Below, piece after piece: positions 60,205-64,000 of a stretch of DNA of 64,000 bases. The position numbers and the translations under genes were made by a program. The first letter of the stretch is position 1. Each line of letters opens with the position of its first letter. The notes under the pieces were generated by a model that was not told where the DNA came from, made no database searches, and saw only the letters and a program-made list of their open reading frames with translations. The stretch is taken from the NCBI GenBank assembly GCA_013397845.1, contig VZTG01010463.1, positions 219,819-283,818 on the forward strand, given 5' to 3'. The stretch comes from Melanocharis versteri (taxonomy: Eukaryota; Chordata; Aves; Passeriformes; Melanocharitidae).

Positions 60205-63200
60205 ATGTAAAAAGCTACTTGGAAAAATACTTAACTTTTTATTTCCTTGCCTACATTTTTCAATAATTCTTTTGTAACAGCTCAGACGTTAAAGCCAAGT
60301 TAGTAGCAGACAGAGTCATCTATGGATTTTGGGTTTGTTTTGTTTTTTCCTAAAGACTTTTGTATTCAGAGAACCATATAGAAGTTCTTGCTGCAACGGT
60401 CAAAACCCAAAGCAGGCTGCCACGAATTGATATTCTGAATGATATTTATTACTCTTATCCCCAAAATGATGATCTGGAAATGTGATTGACAAATTGCAAT
60501 TTAAACTTATAATTGAAATAAAACATTTCATACCACCTCAAATGGAATTATTTGATTTTGGGTTCCTGAAATAATTTTCAAGTTAATGAATAGCTAGACT
60601 AAGAAAAGGAGTAGCAATAAAAATTAATAATAATAATAATAGCAATAATAATAACAGTAATAGTCAATCTATTGCACATTATCACCTAGTATGGACATAA
60701 CCAGGGTGTCCAAAAGCCATGCTTAGTTTTGACTGTATTTCAAACCTTGTTGTAGCTTACAGACACAGCACCTATTGTTCTATAAAGACATAGGTAGTCA
60801 CAGGCATGGGACTGGAACTTGAACATCTCATTGACAGTGCAAATGACATAACAGCTATGCTACAAATTTGTTTCTTGGAGTCTGGCTCTCAATTTTATTG
60901 AATATTTCAGCAGCCTGTGCTGAGTGAATCGGAAAATCAGTGGAGATTGATAGCCCTCCCCCTCCCCTCAGAACAAAGCCTAGCACAAGCAGGAGTTGAG
61001 AGATGCTTTGGAAGTCTGCTGCTGGATGAAAGGAAACTTCTCCTTCAGACGGGCTTCTGAAAATGCCCTTTCTGAGTCTTTCCCACACAAAATTACTCAG
61101 TGAAAGAATTCCTACTTCGTGAACAATTTTAGGGTTACAGCAACTGCACTGCTGAATAAGAACATTTTCACCAAAAGTGTTCTCAAAGACGTTATTGCAC
61201 TCTACACAGTTGTTATATACTTGACTCTAGACTTTTTATTTTTTTATATGTAGCTTTCACTTAGAAGATTTATGACACTGTGTGTCATTCTATCTCATAT
61301 TATAAGCAATTCATACCCTTTACACATCTAATTGATTTTATTAGTAATTCTTATTTATTATTTTTCAGTATACAAATAGCTGAATAGGCAGTTCCCCAAG
61401 GTTGTGGTTGTTGGTTTGGGGTTGGGCTTTTTCCTTCAATCTATTTGAAGGTACTTAAGAAGCATCTTAGCAAAAACCTTTGGCAGCCTCATGATCAAGT
61501 GACTTGAAAAACTGAGCATGGTTTCAATTCTGCTTCTCTTAATACTTGTCAGATTTCTTAAATACAGCATAAAAAAAGTGGAAATTCCTATTAATGCCTT
61601 TTATATTCCTGAGCATGGATGTTTTATCTAATCTTCTACAGTGTTTCTATCCTCAAATTTCATGGAAAACAACTTCCATTTTCATGCATTTGTGTCTTTT
61701 GTCGCCTCTTTATAAAACATTGCCTCTTGGAAAGGACACAATCTCTGTCTGTATAAGGCCAAGATCATTTTCTCTACTCCACTGGAGCTTTGCCATTTCA
61801 TCCCAGTTGGGGATCAGTCCTCAGATTTGTAACCTAAATTGAATATGACATGATATGTGTACCCATGAACTTTTTGATCTTTTCCACTCTAAGAAAAACA
61901 CAAGTTTGTTTAAAAAATCCAAACATACTGTCCACTTGGAGGATAGAGGACACAAATTAGTGCCTCTGCTTTATTTTTGTCAAGACAAAAATAATTTTGA
62001 AATTTGGCAAAAATTTGATGTATATACAATGCTATACATGTGCATAGGCACATACATATGGAAACATACATGAACAAATATATGGAGATTAATTTCTGAA
62101 ATATTTATATTCTTCCTAGAATAAAAAGGCTTCAGGGAACATTAATGCTCCTAACATGAATATGGAGCTTAGATATTAAAATTCATGAGGACCTGTCAAC
62201 TGAACTGATGCAAGCTCTATTTGCCAGAAATACATGATGACATTGCAAGCTGGCAAAGATGAAAGCTGCTCAGGAAAGCTCTTCTTGGTGCTATTTCATC
62301 CCCCTGAATGTCAAACAAGCTGTCTTTCACCAATCTGGAGCTACATACAGAGCGCGATTTTGTGCTCTTTGGTGAAGGTGTTCTCCTGAGCGCAGGGGAT
62401 GTGCCTCTTTCCCTGCTTCCCAGACACCAGACGGCCTAGGTTTTGGAATGACAGTAGACTGCCAACCAAATTCTGTATTTACTCAAACATACGTTGTCTT
62501 CTCTTCCAGATGACTTGTAGTGAAATTTAACAGGCGTCATCCATATGTTCACATTCATATTCCACACAATACTTCAACAGAATATCAGCAGGTCCCTTTC
62601 AGAAAGCTCTAAACAGCTTCCCTAACAAGGAAGGCACTATGCAATTCAAAAACTACCTGACAGAGCCATCATCATCCTGCTAACAGGACTTTGTTAGTCA
62701 ATATAAAGATTCGATGCAAAGATCTACTCGAATATGGCTGTCATGGTGAGCAGTTTAAATTGTGGGCCATTTAGACTTAATACCTCACTGGAGAAGTTTA
62801 TTCAAAAGTAGTTTAAAGTCTATATCTTTGTTTCTAAGAAAGTTCTTACAAAAATCAATAAATCGTTGTTCTCTGCAACAGCAAATACTGAGCATAACAT
62901 GATACATTATGTGCAAACATCTGGAATATCTGAATTCACAGATGGTAAAGATGCCAGACTAGAAAACCTGGAGTAATTTTAATATAAGTTTCATTAAGTT
63001 AAAGTATTACTTTTCTCATCTAGAGATTTTACTGTTTTGTTTTCAAGCAGTGAACCACACTGAAATTACTTTTTCAAAGACCTCAAGTTATTTCAAAAAT
63101 TTCTGGGTAACGTTCTTACTGAATACTGAGTAGATGCTTGAGTGAACCGTTCTCTGAACAAGTCATTCTGAGGCACAAATAAGAACCATATCTTTTTCCT

Positions 63201-64000
63201 CTTTCTGTCTCTTCTAAGCATTCAGTTACACCGATAATTACAGATAGCTCATCTGATTGCATCAGCAGCCTGGGTTAGTAGCTTTTCTTTTCCCTTATAC
63301 TCAGTGGTCACAGGTAAATTTTATGGCCAGTGGAATACAGTTTTAGAGAACCTCACCATGCTGAGAAAATCACTGAAACCTTTAATAAAACTTGATGCCC
63401 TCTCAAAGCAGGAGAAAATTCTCAATATGAAAGACTTATTTTTAAAGGGCCATATTAATGAAAAAAACAAGGAATTAATATCTAATAAGATGAATGGCTG
63501 GGGCTTAGGGCATGGTTCCCCTTCTTTGTCGTCTGGAATAATGGTTAGTCATATTAGATAATTTTCAGTGCTTCCAGCTCCCTTTTGACATGAATCTACA
63601 TCTCAGAAAAATAATGGTCACTGAATTTGTGCACATAATAAGTGAAAAGTTCAAAATTCTTTTTGAAACAAATTATTTCTGACCCATAAAAAGGAATAGT
63701 GGAAATTGAGTTTTACTAGACAAAGTTAAGTCTCTTATTCCCCAGCATGTCGGTTATCATTCACATTTATGGAATATGAGAGGAGGCTTATGTTCTCAGA
63801 CTATTCTTATTATTACCAGTTTAAATTTCAGCATCTATAACTCTGTTTTTGAAATGCATACATCCCAGTTCTAAACAAAAATAATATAGGTAACCAAAAG
63901 TCCTTTTTTCGGAGCAAATTTTCAGGTGGCAACATCTGGCAATGTCAATGACATTTCATAAGAGAATCATCTTTCAAGTTGTGCTGGGAGTGAGGTAGAC
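60205..64000. other. Unique AT-rich sequence to the window end, no gene seen
   Basis: Apart from the (ATA)n microsatellite at 60624-60664, no repeat or exon is recognised. A slightly GC-richer stretch lies at about 62230-62460. The 85-codon open stretch at 63304-63561 has no known domain. Confidence 0.45.
60624..60664. repeat. (ATA/ATT)n trinucleotide microsatellite
   Basis: taa/aat units repeat with agc and cag interruptions. Confidence 0.9.

Noticed and set aside
1..64000. CRISPR array, operon, riboswitch or other prokaryotic feature
   Set aside because: No regularly spaced repeats and no dense coding; the CR1 and LTR content shows vertebrate, specifically avian, DNA.

Overview
The window looks like a gene-poor, AT-rich piece of a bird genome. 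The main evidence is the repeat content. There are several copies of the CR1 (chicken repeat 1) LINE, including reverse-transcriptase remnants and a typical 3' end with an octamer tail. There are also endogenous-retrovirus LTRs whose sequence patterns resemble avian LTR families I know. I see no Alu-, L1- or B-type mammalian repeats. All repeat calls rest on recognition by eye of family consensus patterns; no alignment was run.

I find no convincing protein-coding gene, tRNA or rRNA. Open stretches reach about 170 codons, but the longest ones lie in or antisense to CR1 or LTR sequence, or are low-complexity. None of the rest carries a domain I recognise. The window is best read as intergenic or deep-intronic sequence.

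Layout: 1-2867 is an assembly-scarred segment with two single-N joins (357, 970) and two near-perfect direct duplications flanking a degenerate antisense CR1. 2868-13170 is mostly unique AT-rich sequence with one possible LTR remnant near 5749. 13171-16970 holds a pentanucleotide microsatellite, an antisense CR1 3' end, a complete solo LTR (15244-15732) inserted in a CR1 tail with a 6-bp target duplication, and an unclassified GC-richer block. 16971-32869 is mostly unique, with two related ERVL-type LTR fragments near 20.3 and 31.75 kb. 32870-34330 is a long degraded antisense CR1, and 38650-38915 a weaker L3-like remnant. 42195-52180 is repeat-dense: a CR1 3' end, a perfect 14-bp hairpin, a compact solo LTR with perfect 6-bp target duplication (46566-46838), a CR1 that has lost its 3' end, an imperfect inverted repeat near 50.7 kb and a further LTR (51622-52180). 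From 52181 to the end is largely unique, with one internally deleted LTR remnant at 60083-60204.

The elements do not form a working system together; they record successive insertions and decay. I did not find a previously undescribed biological system. The best-supported non-routine observations are the N-linked duplications, the two LTRs with exact target-site duplications, the nested LTR-in-CR1 insertion, and the inverted repeats at 44628 and 50711.
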